Below are positions 35,254-46,517 of a DNA stretch of 64,000 bases, piece by piece; position 1 is the stretch's first letter; every line of letters begins with the position of its first letter. The notes under the pieces were generated by a model. That model saw only the letters and a program-made list of their open reading frames with translations, was not told the DNA's origin and did not search any database. Both the position numbers and the translations under genes were made by a program. The stretch lies in NCBI RefSeq assembly GCF_030272615.1, contig NC_081412.1, forward strand, positions 477,283,657 through 477,347,656. The letters run 5' to 3'. The stretch comes from Cryptomeria japonica. Its lineage: Eukaryota; Streptophyta; Pinopsida; Cupressales; Cupressaceae.

Positions 35254-37680
35254 ATGAAGAGAAAATTCAAACCAGATGAAAATGAAGTTTATAGAGAAAA
35301 ATATAGATTAAAGAAGAGGAATCAACATAAACATATCTCAAATACTCTTCAAGGTGAGGCTTCTTCTTCACCTATAAATGCCATTGAAAGTGGAAATGGA
35401 ATTGTATTTGGAAATTTGGAACTTGATATTGAATTTGATAATGTTGGACATGAAATTAAATTTGAAAATGTTGAACATGATATTGAGAATCAAAATGTTG
35501 AACATTATGTTCAACCAGATATTAAGAATGAAAATGTTGAAATATATCAAATTGAAAATATTACACTCCCTAATCCACTCATTTATAATATTGAAAATGA
35601 AACAATGAAACTTTATGTATCTCTAAATTGCATAAGAAGAGATGACTTTTGTAATAAATAAAAAATAATTATAAATTCAATGCATTGAAGAACCTCAAAA
35701 TGGTTACTTAAAATCGATGAGAACATAATTAAAAATATTGAAGGAAAGAGATTGAAACACAAACTATTTGATTGTGGGCTACTAAATTTTTCAACAAATA
35801 GTTTTGCAATAAGACATGAACCAAACAATGTTAATTTCTTGTACAATTGGTAAAGATGTGCAAAATGAGAACTTTACTAGCTAACTTGAATATTTTCTAA
35901 ATATAAAGTTAGATAAAATTAATATTATTGTTAATAAAAATATAATGCTCTCAATTCTATTGGAAAGGCTACTAAGGAGAAAGATAAGAGAGCTACTCGT
36001 AGATTTTAAATAAAAACCTTATTAGTAAGCCATCAATTGAGAAAGGTTATTTATTAAGGCAAACTTGTTTTGATTTAAGCCTAAATTGTACAACATTGTT
36101 TAGATCACTCCAAGAAGATCAAAGCTAGATAGTCCTCTTCAAAATGTTACTTGGACTTTTAGTGGTAGGCTTCCATGAGTATTACCTAATGTGAAGGATC
36201 TTTAGAGTTAAAAATTGGCAGTCAATACCACACATCAGATCCTAAATATTTTTTGGAATGTAGGTAAACAACGTTGTAGAAATAATTTTATGAAACACAT
36301 CCAACTTTGAAAATATCACAAAGGGATTTTGAATCTTGTAAGCCATTTTACTGTGTGCTTCTTAAAATTTGTAACACATGTTGTAAATACCATGTAGAAT
36401 TTTCAATGTATCATGAAAAAATCATGCTATATTTGTTCTACTTTGCATACTAACAAAATGCTACACGATTGTGGTGCATTGCAACTTCAGAAGTCTCCCA
36501 AGGACTTATTATATTTATTTTATGTGTTAAGATGATGGTTGCTTTCTCTATAAAAATTAATGTTAAAACAAAAAGTTTTTACAATGTGGTAGTTTATCAA
36601 ATTTTTTATCATGTTTTCATAAGGGTAGTGGACATAATTTTGGAAAGAAAATTGTTGAGAAAAAAAGAAATTAGATAGTGAAATATAGCTTGAATAGTGT
36701 AGGTGAATGTTCTAGATGTGAGTTGGTTACAAGAGACGTCTATGTTTCTAATTTTATTTTAGATTTTATAATTATGCAAGGCATAGCCACAGGTCTTGGT
36801 GATTAGATCAACAATTCAAGATGTTTAAGGATTCTTTCCCAATTAGAACTATTATATTTGTGGTTGATTTTCTAGAAAAATACACATTGCAATCACAAAA
36901 TCACGTTCAATATCAATATAACCACAAAATTAGACACAATCTAAATATTAAAATTCTATTCAAATTGTTATATTGTTCAGATCATATATAGACATGCACC
37001 TAATAGTACAAAAGAGGACAAGAAGATAATAAAAAAGTACTATTTTTACATGAGTGATGATAGATATCATTTGTTAGAGTATGTAAAACATTTTGTTTAA
37101 AAAAAAATTAAGTTCTTGAAATTTCAATAGGTCAACATCTCATTTGGTTAGATAACTACATGGGTCAATTCAAGAATTATTGTATGTCTTATTGGTTGAA
37201 TAGAATGCATGTGGAGAGGGGTGTGCCTCATATTTGGATATTTTTGAAGCTGGTCATGGAATAGGGGAGCATGATGGAGTATGTGTATGTGTGAAGAGAG
37301 CTCTAGTTAAAGAACAACTAAAGATTAGAGGCAGTGCTACATGTTCTATTGTCCGGTGTAAATATGCAATGTCACAAGGAGGGAAACTTGATTTGGAAGT
37401 ATGTAGATTATTTTGGTTGGTTGATGAGGGCACAATGGGAGACAAATTGGATGTCCAAACAATCAAATAATCTTCAAAGATGTATTCATTTTAAAGCTCA
37501 TATATGAGTACATAGACTATTTGCACACAAGAGAGCTTATTTTTGTCAAAATTGTATTCGATGTGATTGAGAAATGAAAGTTTAGTGAGTGCGCAGATAC
37601 ATGGATTCCATAATATTTAGACCCTTTATCTCAATGACATTCCTCTTTACTCAATGCAATAGAAATTTCACTTGAATACG
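35254..37680 (+). pseudogene. Degenerate transposase-like protein of an uncharacterised plant family
   Basis: Broken plus-strand gene with coherent motifs in order. A basic N-terminus (MKRKFKPDENEVYREKYRLK, 35254) is followed by repeats of a (F/N)xNVEHxI type (about 35420-35560). Next come a Cys-rich segment CNTCCKYHVEFSMYHE (about 36372-36419), HNFGKKIVEKK (about 36635-36667), IIFVVDFLEKYTLQSQNHV (about 36848-36904), a DNYMGQFKNYCMSYWLNRMH block (about 37152-37211) and GHGIGEHDG ... KRALVKEQLK (37252-37325). From memory, non-flowering plants and some animals have uncharacterised proteins with VVDF.E.YT, DG..GQFK and GHGKGEHDG in this order, suggestive of a DDE-like nuclease. This was not checked. 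Many stops make it dead. Confidence 0.5.
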
Positions 37681-38268
37681 ACCAACTTTTAGACCTTCTA
37701 TAACCATGACATCCTTATGCAATTGTACTACAAGGGAATGGAGAGAGATCTTAATATTGGTTGGGATGATGTGTACAAGGATACAAAAAGATAACAAAAT
37801 TGATGATAGATGGTGATGGTTTCATATATCCTATAGGATCAATTTTACATGGTAACATATATGATTAGAAAAAATGGCATACCTGCATTTGAAGACTTTG
37901 ACAAACACAAAAGCATTTTCATTTATGTGCAACATGTTGTAGTGACAAACATAAAGTTATTCAAGCATCCTTAATTCGGTTTTGAAAATAAAAAAATAGA
38001 ACTCATCAAGTCATGCAATATTTTAATTCCTTGATTTATGCTTGCATATTACTCAACTCAATAAATCAAAATCTATGTAAATTGGTTTCAAATAAAAAAC
38101 AAAAGAAATTTTTTTTTTTTTTAAATCAAGTGAATTGATCTTAATCGTTCATCTCTCCATCCAAAAACTTGTTAATATATACCTCCTTTCACAAATTAGG
38201 AGGATCTCTTAAATAAAAAATCATAGATATAGACCATAGAGATCTTGAATGACTATTCAAGAGACCAC
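37681..38268. other. Spacer, no supportable gene
   Basis: AT-rich. It may contain the far C-terminal relic of the transposase-like gene. A 14-T run lies near 38110. Confidence 0.4.
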
Positions 38269-39450
38269 TTTTTTTAGAAAACAAGCGAAAAAGACTTTAT
38301 TAAAATAAAATAAATAAATATAACCAATATAGAGCTACATGATCACAACCTTCTATAAATACACAAGCTCATAATCCTAATGGGAACATATTTAGAAATG
38401 ATCCATAAATCAAATATGCCAGCAACCACCATTTCCAAGAAGAAAAACCAACCAACCACCCATCCAAACTAAGAATCTTGATCAACGAGAAGAGTCAAAA
38501 TAAATGGTTGGCCCTTATAATGGCCTAACTAGTCCAAATCCACCACATAACACATCCTCATATCTTTAGAATCCCACTTAAATAGACATTTGAAAACTCT
38601 ATTCCATTCCCTAAGAATGTGAACAAAGGAGATAAAATCAAAGCTTGATGCAAGATGTAGAATTTGTTTAGCTATCAAGGCCAATCTCCATGAACAATAT
38701 TGAAAATCTTACTTATCTTGAGAAAATAAACCAATATCACTTTCCCCCATCCTAGAACACAAGATTTCTCCAAAACCTTAAGAATATCCCAAGCATCCAT
38801 CTAATTGTTAAAATGTGCACCCATATGAAGATGGAAAAGAAAAATTGAATATGCCCTCAAATATTATGCCCAACTCCTTCAATCCTTGTAGCACTAGGGT
38901 TTCCCCTAGAAAAACCATTAGTATTGATTTTGAAACAAACATTAGGAGGTGGATTCCACTTACCCAATCAATTGACCCTCTAGATTTTTTTTGTATATTC
39001 CCTAGACAAGCTTGATAAATAGTGGGAAGAAAAAGATTGAGGAGGTTAGTAGTATCTACATCTAAAGAAGATAATGACTCCTTGAGGTCAAAATTATCCT
39101 TAATAGTTTCTTTGAGCATACTCTTCACCTTATACAAAACTTGCAAACCTACTCAATGACAATCCTAGAAGATACATCAATTTATTTCCAACCAAATCTA
39201 CTAAATAAAGAGGGATGGGCCCAAATCTTGAGATGACACAAGAAATTAATTAGAACCTACAGGATAGCCCAAATTCTCCCAAAAGTAATGAAAAGATGAG
39301 GCTTACAAAAAGGTCTCATACAAAGCTTCCACCAAAGCCTCTAAATTTTGATAAAGAAAGAACATTGACAGAAAAGATGATCATTGTATTATTCATTGCA
39401 ACCACAATGGAAGAACTATGAAGGGATACAAAATCTATTGAATTTTCTTA
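38269..39450 (-). pseudogene. LINE I 3' region: zinc finger and RNase H, poly(A) end
   Basis: Minus-strand non-LTR retrotransposon tail. A zinc-finger-type segment (DHLFCQCSFFIKI near 39390) leads to RNase H of the plant L1 kind: PPPNVCFKINTNGFSRGNP (about 38960-38900), where the first catalytic Asp (NFDG in relatives) is Asn. The IxFVHILREWNRV segment near 38620 matches the usual HIxREWNxVAD end. The left end is a 7-T run (38269-38275), the poly(A) tail seen from the plus strand, next to an AATAAA-like CTTTATT. It is broken by many stops. Confidence 0.72.
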
Positions 39451-40250
39451 TGCACAAGAAAAATAAGAAGGGGGGTGAATTAGTTGTACAAACAAATATA
39501 AATATTTTCCTTAAATAAGATCCACAATAACTTAACTTTTATCACTTAATCCACAAAAATATATGAGCATGAAAGAACATGAAAAGAAGAACACATCATA
39601 CACAATGCAACATATGATTTTTTGTGAGAAACCCTATTAAGGGAAAAACCAAAAGGAATGATATTCTAAATATATGAACACCTGTTAGGGTGACACCAAT
39701 TAAGGTGATTTTTACAAAGAAAGGCTCACTGCCCAAAAGAAAGAAAGGCTCGCTGCCCAAATTAAGAAGAATAAAAGATAAAGAATCCACCACTGATATA
39801 CCTCTACAACCGTAATATTTGTAGATACATTCAGCTCACTACTTTCGGTAGCTAAGACATGAAAGTCCACACTGCTCAACATTTTTCACCAGCTCAAACA
39901 ACACTCATCAAACGATCAAGGAGATAGATCCTCTTTCACACACCTTCATTGCATACACATATTTCGTGACTCACTTCCTTTCCATTCACATTTCCAAACT
40001 CTCATCACATATTCATTTCACACCATGCACACGCCATCCTCAACAAATTATCCTTTATTTATATCATTGTCACATATATGAAATCTCCCAAGGTTAGCTA
40101 AGCATATTAACCAAACATAATTCAATAAAAGTCAACAATAAACATTCCCACGATGGAAAAGAATGTAAAGTGGACCAAAACACATCTTAAATGAGACCAA
40201 AATAAGCATAATACACATTATACAATGATCCATAATTATCGAAGAAATAA
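39451..40250 (-). repeat. Copia-like LTR fragment inside LINE I
   Basis: Starts TGCACAAGAAAAATAAG with the G-run box AGAAGGGGGGTGAATTAG (39468-39485). Has the GAAACCCTATTAAGGGAAAA version of the conserved block (about 39628-39650) and a 19-bp direct repeat GAAAGGCTC(A/G)CTGCCCA near 39720 and 39748. The right end and target duplication could not be fixed; it lies between about 40250 and 40620. LINE sequence is found on both sides. Confidence 0.55.
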
Positions 40251-40619
40251 TGTGAAGTGTAAACACCTGAGGTCAGCCAAACCTGGAGTAAATACCATCA
40301 AACTTTGAAACCATGATTCTAAATCCTAAGAAGTCACGCCAATTGAATAGAATGAAGCTAAGAACATTATCAACTTATCTCTAAAATTTCAACACTAGAA
40401 ACCATAAAGTAGAGAAAGGTGGAGCATGCATTTCACACGGAAATGGTATCACATACTAGTGAACACAACTTCCTTATCACAACAATCCAGAGCACCAAAT
40501 CCCAAATCTAGCATCTCTAAATACTTATTAACAACATAGCGATCCCATATGAATAGATGTACAATATATGATATGAAGAGAAAATCTCTTAGTAGAACTA
40601 CGCAAGAAACTCAATATCA

Positions 40620-40958
40620 ACTAATTGGTGGGTGGCCATCCTAAGAGTCATTCTACAAAAGAGCATGCTCTCCCTTATGAATAATCCAGAAAAGACTACT
40701 CTTGATAAGGGTAGCCCCTCTTTTAATAGTATTCCAAATCAAGAAGCCCTTACTATTTAATTATATTCACTAATTGAAGAAAATAGATAATACCACACAT
40801 CAAGGAGGAAGAATGCAGAAGACAAATGTTTCCCCCTAATTTTTCCTATAAGATGCAAATAGTGTTAAAGTATCTTTCTATAATCTAAGGGAAAAATGGA
40901 TCTAGAGAGAAATCAAATATAATGTGAGACCAAAATATAAACTTGAAAAATGAAATAG
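40620..40958 (-). pseudogene. LINE I fragment: end of RT
   Basis: Minus strand. FLIWNTIKRGATLIKSSLFW and HKGEHALLWNDSWDGHPP (about 40750-40625) match the post-RT stretch of plant L1 (W..I..G......W.IG.G..I.FW.D.W.G..PL). It abuts element F at 40959. Confidence 0.6.
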
Positions 40959-41449
40959 TGTCTCTTCCTCCAACCTGTTCTCCAACTTCCTCAATCTTGG
41001 CCCTTGATATCTTTAGATCATATTTGGACCGTTGATTCTTGCCATCTCAACTTTGGCCTTGGAATTCCTATAAATACCCCTCATTTTGGAGCAATAAGGA
41101 TCCCTTGCATTCATAGCTTTAGCATCATTACTATAGGCAATTTTAATTTCAATCATCTAGTAATTAGCATTTTGGATTAATCATAGTATTGCATTTCATA
41201 TCATTTGCATAATCAATCATGATCAAGTAATTACTCAACTCTTGAGTTGCCACTTTGGAGGTCATTGCTGCATTGAGAGCCAATCAATCCAACACCTTCA
41301 AGGTCCTCAAGAATAGAGGAAAATGGGACATTTCAAGGAAGGCTTATGGTTTGTATTTTTAATCTAATTTTCAATTAAGCTTTTCATTTATGTTTTATTG
41401 TCTCATTATATGTGTATGCCTTCTTATATAACACATTTTTAGCATCACA
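40959..41449 (+). repeat. Element F 5' LTR
   Basis: TGTCTCTTCC...AGCATCACA, 491 bp, with CTATAAATACC as TATA region near 41069. It is matched by 45453-45943. Confidence 0.87.
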
Positions 41450-41454
41450 TTAAT

Positions 41455-41472
41455 TGGCACCCACTGTGGGGC
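41455..41472 (+). other. Element F primer binding site
   Basis: TGGCACCCACTGTGGGGC, five bases after the LTR, is of the TGGCGCCCACCGTGGGG type known from plant Gypsy elements. The matching tRNA is not assigned. Confidence 0.7.
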
Positions 41473-41639
41473 CTAGCTCCTTTGATCTTTAACTAGTTTG
41501 CTTGCAGGAAATTTCATTGACAGGTTGATTAGCTCTTTCAGTGGGCAGATTAGCTCTCTTGGGCTCCCAAATTGCGTTCTTGGTCTCTATTGTAGCATCC
41601 CGACATCTCAAATGGCATTTATGGGAGACTTATCAACTC

Positions 41640-41870
41640 TGTTTTTATGTTTTTCTCTGTTTTAGCATTTTTAGTCTATACCTTAGCATTTTTGGTATGT
41701 TCTGTAGCGTTTCTGGTATATTTGACAGCATTTTCAGTCTGTTTAATAGCATTTCTGGTGTGTAGAGTAGTGTTTCTGGTGTACAGAGTAGATTTTGGGT
41801 CCATTTGGCAGCATTCTTGGCACATATGATGGCGTTCTTGGTCAATTTGATGGTGTTTTTAGTTTTATTA
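41640..41870 (+). repeat. 21-bp repeat array 1 in element F
   Basis: About ten degenerate units of the form TAGCATTTCTGGTNTNTNTNA, period 21 bp. Confidence 0.75.
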
Positions 41871-42179
41871 ATTTTTTAAATGTTGTATGTTGCATTCCTT
41901 ATTTTTTCTTCTGGACTGTCATTTTCCTTAACCTAATTTGTAGATTATTGGTTTTGCAGGTACTTATTTCACTGTGAAAGACCAGAGTCATAAACTATTT
42001 CGTCGTCAAAGAATGCACTATAAAATACTAACTTTGTTTGCAGCCATGAGATTTTGCACTCATTTTTGTTAAATTAGGCACATAGACTAATTACAATAGA
42101 AATGAACAAATGTGTCTTATGTGTTTTGATGATAGGCGAGTATTCTCTCACCTTTCTTAGGTGATCAGAAAGCTAGACT

Positions 42180-42720
42180 CATATTTTCCTTTCAATAGTG
42201 CATATCTTTAGTGGGCCCGCCCTCTCAAGGAGCCTATAAGGCCAAAGCCATAAAGTCTGGTGAGAGGGGAATGACCCAAGTGGGAATGGCTAACGCCAAG
42301 TACTCCAACCCACTATAAAATAAACGTGATTTGATGAAAATTGAGTCAACAATAGTGCTCAGGAATAGCTCTCATCTGTACCTTTGAGTATATCAAACCT
42401 TTGTTTTCAAGGCTAGGAGACCTTTTAATTGAGTTTATACCCCGGCGCATTGAACCGATCCCTTACTAGTTCCAATTAAAATTAGAAGCTACTTGGTTTA
42501 CCTCCGAACATTATTAAATTCTTAGTGCATGGAGGGGGAAGAATCTCTCCTTAAGATACTCACCATATGTCCCTCTTGAGCATATGTGTGAAATCATCTT
42601 TTGAGACCTTATTGCTAGGCTCATAATGGGATTCCACTAGCTCTCACAAAGGCAAAAACACGGGCGCCCTTTAGGGGGTGACAAGGCTGTGTGAGCTGAC
42701 AGGGTACCAAGTGTGGGCTA
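42180..42720 (+). other. Element F leader region
   Basis: Non-coding. Includes CCCCGGCGCATTGAACCGATC near 42440, a GGGCCCGCC tract near 42213 and repeated AAGCC/AGCTCTC words. No gene seen. Confidence 0.45.
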
Positions 42721-42953
42721 AGAACTAATAATGAAGCCAATCTCCTTAGGATAGACTAAATGATGTGTTTTCAATTGTTCAAAACCCGTTAAAACTTGGG
42801 CTTTCTTTAAAGCTTCTTGAACATACACTTTATGTGTCCTTTGAAACAAAAATACAATCTAATTTCTATGTTTGTAAGTCAAGTCAAGATATCATTTATT
42901 GAAATACAACAAAAATTGCAAACTCAAACTTCAAATTGTCAAATTTACAAGTT

Positions 42954-43680
42954 TCACAGCAGATTAGCTCTTTTGGTCCAAACAGTAGCACTTACGGTCC
43001 AAACAGTCCCATTTACGATCCAAACAGCCACACTTTCAGTCCAAACAGTAGCTCTTTGGGTTAAAACAGTCGCACTTTCAATCCAAACATTAGCTCTTTT
43101 GGTCCAAACAATTGCACTTTCAGTCCAAACATTATCTCTTTTGGTCCAAACAGTTACACTTTCAGTCCAAACATTAGCTCTTTCGGTCCAAATAGTTGTA
43201 CTTTCAGTCCAAACATTATCTCTTTTGGTCCTAATAGTCACACTTTCAATCCAAACGGTAGCTCTGTTGGTCCAAATAGTGGCACTTTCAATCCAAACAG
43301 TAGCTTTTTCATTCCAAATAGTAGCTCTCTCAGTCCAAACTGTAGCTCTTTCAGTCCAAATAATAGCTCTCACGGTCCAAATAGTAGCTCTCATGGTCCA
43401 AATAACAGCTCTCTTGGTATGAATGTTAGAATTCTCATATTTCAACATAACTCTTGGGGTCAAAATAACCATTGTCTAAGTTCTAACATCACTAGTTTAA
43501 GCTTCAAGGTTCTTGGTCTAAACGTCAGCTCTCTTGGTCTAAATATCGGCACTCTTGGTCTAAACGTCAGCTCTTCTGGTCTAAATGTCAGCTCTCTTGG
43601 TCTAAACGCCAGCTCTTCTGGTCTAAATGTCAGCTCTCTTGGTCTAAACAACAACTATTTTGGGCTGAATGTCAAATTGC
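42954..43680 (+). repeat. 21-bp repeat array 2 in element F
   Basis: About thirty units. Left block AGTAGCTCTTTCGGTCCAAAC; right block (from about 43510) GTCAGCTCTCTTGGTCTAAAC. The period is 21 bp, so the array reads as seven-residue repeats on both strands, which is a by-product. The TAGCNNTTTNGGTC core is shared with arrays 1 and 3. Confidence 0.85.
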
Positions 43681-43844
43681 TCATGTTTCAACACTAGATG
43701 TCGTAGTTTGCACTTGCTAGGTCTAAATTTCATCTATCTGAGTCTGAAAATGAAAAAGTTGGGTCAAAACAACAATCTCCTAAGTTCAAACACCCAATTT
43801 GTTGAGTCTAAATATCATTGTTTTGAACTTTAGAGTCGATGCAC

Positions 43845-44320
43845 TACAAAATAACATTTTTGGTATTTTCCTCAACGTTCCTGGTCATTTTGTCAGCATT
43901 TTTGGTCAGTTTGTCAGTGTTTCTAGTCATTTTGTTAGCATTTTTGGTTAGTTTATCAACATTTTTGGTCAGTATATCAGCGTTTCTGGTCAGTATAGCA
44001 GCATTTTTGGTTAGTATAGTAGTGTTCTCGATAAGTTTAGCAGCGTTTCTAGTCATTTTGTTAGTGTTTCTGGTAAACTACACTAAAATTAGAAAACAAA
44101 AACAACCCATTTCTGGTTAGTATAACAACTTTTTTGGTTAGTATAGCAGCGTTTCTGGTCAGTATAGCAATGTTCTCGGTCAATTTGTCAATGTTTTTGG
44201 TCAACTTGTCCACATTTTTGGTCCATATAGTAACATTTCTGGTCAGTTTAGCAACGTTTCTGGTTCGTATAGCAGCGTTTTTGGTCATTTTGTCAGTGTT
44301 TCTGGTAAACTACACCAAAC
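43845..44320 (+). repeat. 21-bp repeat array 3 in element F, in two large blocks
   Basis: Units like TCAGCATTTTTGGTCAGTTTG, about ten per block. Both blocks end with GTGTTTCTGGTAAACTACAC and an A-rich AAACAAAAACAACCCATTTC spacer (44064 and 44296, 232 bp apart). This shows a higher-order duplication of about 11 units. Confidence 0.82.
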
Positions 44321-44489
44321 TCAGAAAACAAAAACAACCCATTTCTCAAACAGCCAAACATAGAGACTAGGTCAACTTCTCGAGTTGCTTGATCAGGTTA
44401 TCTTTTATCAAAATAGATTCAAAGATAGATGCACTAAGGTTCTCAAGTATTCATCTCCAACAATTTTAAGATCTAACATCTCAAAGTGC

Positions 44490-45452
44490 AACATCACACC
44501 TTATTTGATAAACTGATCACTCAAAACATAGTTTCTCATCAGGATCTATCATCCTCTATCATGAAACTACAACATTTGATCAGGATAACCTTGTCCCACA
44601 TCGTAGGATATATCATTCCTATTGGACTTGGTTTTATCAAAATCATCAACATTGCACTCCAAACTAAGATAAAAAAACTTACAAACCTACATTGGCAGTT
44701 GGTCATTTATTGAAAAACCTTTAAGGCAATCGAGTCCTTGCACAATATTCAACACATGTATATGCCTATTTTAACTAGAGCGTAGAGAAATAAGATCGCT
44801 GAAATGGAAATTGAAACATTCGAAATAGCTAAAGATCATAGAAACATGGAGTACCAAAGCAAAGTACAAGAAGACATAACAGGTCAACATATCAGAGAAA
44901 TCAAAAGCCAACTATGTCAAAACCTCACAAGGATTCAAGTACATCTCCAAACAAAGGTGGCTTTTTTATGCAACTCTTGCAAAGATCCCTAAGTGATTTT
45001 GATGAGAAAGATCACAATCGCACACTTATGTCTAGCAATGGATTATTCCCCCATAAGAAAATTGACTCTCCAAAGGCATCTATTCCTACATCTGTTGAAA
45101 TCTTGCAAGAACCTTCCATAGCATCCTCACCAAAGAATACACCCAAAGATGAAGTTCCCCAAGGGATAACCATGATTTCTGTCAAACCTATTTTAGAGGA
45201 TCATATTCAAAGCCCATCTCCTTCATATCCAAGCATTGATTCCTTGCAACATCCCCATAACACTCACTTTCAAATTGAAGTCCTCATGCATAGAACGCTC
45301 GTTAAATGTGTCCTAATAGATGGGAGAGCTGGCTTAAACATTTGCTCATTGAGTCTTGTTTGTGCTCTAGGTTATTCAGAAGATGCAGTTGATCCCCAGA
45401 AAAATATCACATTCAAAGTATATGATGAAATACCACCAACAGAGATGACAAG
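44490..45452 (+). pseudogene. Element F gag-tail and protease relic
   Basis: Plus strand. The open stretch 44914-45501 reads a Ser/Pro-rich linker (SIASSPKNTPKDEVPQG) and then a retropepsin-like segment HFQIEVLMHRTLVKCVLIDG ... GLNICSLSLVCALGYSEDAV (about 45268-45390). The active site is IDGRAG, where relatives of this type have IDGGAG. The reading runs past 45453 into the 3' LTR. Upstream pieces (44486-44990) are fragments in other frames. No polymerase follows, so the element kept only a remnant of the polyprotein. Confidence 0.7.
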
Positions 45453-45943
45453 TGTCTCTCCCTCCAACCTCTTCTCCAACTTCCTTAATCTTGGCCCTTG
45501 ATATCTTCAGATCAGATTTGGACCATTGATTCCTACCACCTCAGCTTTGGCCTTGGAATTTCTATAAATACCCCTCATTTTGGAGCAATAAGGATCCCTT
45601 GCATTCATAGCTTTAGCATCATTACTATAGGCAATTTTCATTTCAATCATCTAGTAATTAGCATTTTGGATTAATCATAGTATTGCATTTCATATCATTT
45701 GCATAATCAATCATGATCAAGTAGCTACTCAACTCTTGAGTTGCCACTTTGGAGGTCATTGCTCCGCTAAGAGCCAATCAATCCAACACCTTCAAGGTCC
45801 TCAAGAATAGAGGAAATTGGGACATTTTAAGGAAGGCTTATGGTTTGCATTTTTAATCTAGTTTTCAATTAAGCTTTTCATTTATGTTTTATTGTCTCAT
45901 TATATGTGTATGCCTTCTTATATACCACATTTTTAGCATCACA
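45453..45943 (+). repeat. Element F 3' LTR
   Basis: 491 bp, TGTCTCTCCC...AGCATCACA. It is the partner of 40959-41449. The PPT just before it is poor (AGAGATGACAAG). Confidence 0.87.
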
Positions 45944-46512
45944 GTGAGTATCTGGTATTCTAACAATACCGGATTCCACTAAAGACTCCATTATATTAAT
46001 CTTTTCTAGGTACTTATTCCTCCCCACTTTTTAAATTTTATCAACAAACCCTTTCTTTAGTCTCTTCTGATGGATTCCTAAGAGGGGAAAAGCCTTCCTA
46101 TTACCATCTTCCTTAGTCCTAGTGCCAAGAGTAACATCTTTCATCCCCTCGGTGTGTATTTTTTAGAGGAAGATCACCCAAAGTTTCAAAAGCCATAACT
46201 ACCACTATATCCCCTCATTACTTCCAAACATTAGCCTTGGTCCAACTTGGATCTAGTAAAATAGAAAATCCATCCTTTAAACCTCAAAAGAGTCCATCTT
46301 TGAAATAAAACCTAGTGGACTATGACTCCTTGAACAAAATATTTATATATCTTGACCCCCAATAATTTGATCATGCTCCATTGAGTCAAATTCTTCAAAG
46401 TTTTCAATAATATTTAATCTACTTCCAAAATCCTCTCTATCTTTGTTTATTTATTGACAAGATGATGCCTTGTCTTATGTCAAGATTTCATAGAAATAAA
46501 TTTGTTTGAGTT
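45944..46512 (-). pseudogene. LINE I fragment: probable ORF1/ORF2 junction region
   Basis: Minus-strand reading GMKDVTLGTRTKEDGNRKAF, then HQKRLKKGFVDKI and NKYLEKINIMESLVESG (about 46150-45955), with stops. It is placed in LINE I because it lies between LINE ORF1 (beyond element G) and the LINE RT tail (beyond element F), on the same strand. The assignment to the basic linker before the endonuclease is tentative. Confidence 0.4.
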
Positions 46513-46517
46513 ATATT

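Larger units (their letters stand above)
40959..45943 (+). mobile_element. Non-autonomous Gypsy element F with 21-bp repeat arrays
   Basis: Two LTRs of equal length (40959-41449 and 45453-45943, 491 bp, about 4% different by eye) flank a 4.0-kb core without RT, RNase H or integrase. After the 5' LTR comes a PBS (TGGCACCCACTGTGGGGC). The leader resembles Tat/Gypsy leaders (42180-42720). Then there are several arrays of 21-bp repeats, and at the right a gag-tail/protease relic. No target duplication is found (AATAG left, GTGAG right). It must have depended on a partner element for copying. Confidence 0.85.

Noticed and set aside
42954-43472. Long ORFs on both strands through the 21-bp arrays (201 and 172 codons), also 43839-44370
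   Set aside because: The period is 21 bp, so any unit without a stop keeps all copies open in the same frame on both strands. The seven-residue repeats have no independent support as proteins.
41640-44320. Array that might be read as a CRISPR-like repeat
   Set aside because: Units are directly tandem without unique spacers, in an LTR element of a plant.
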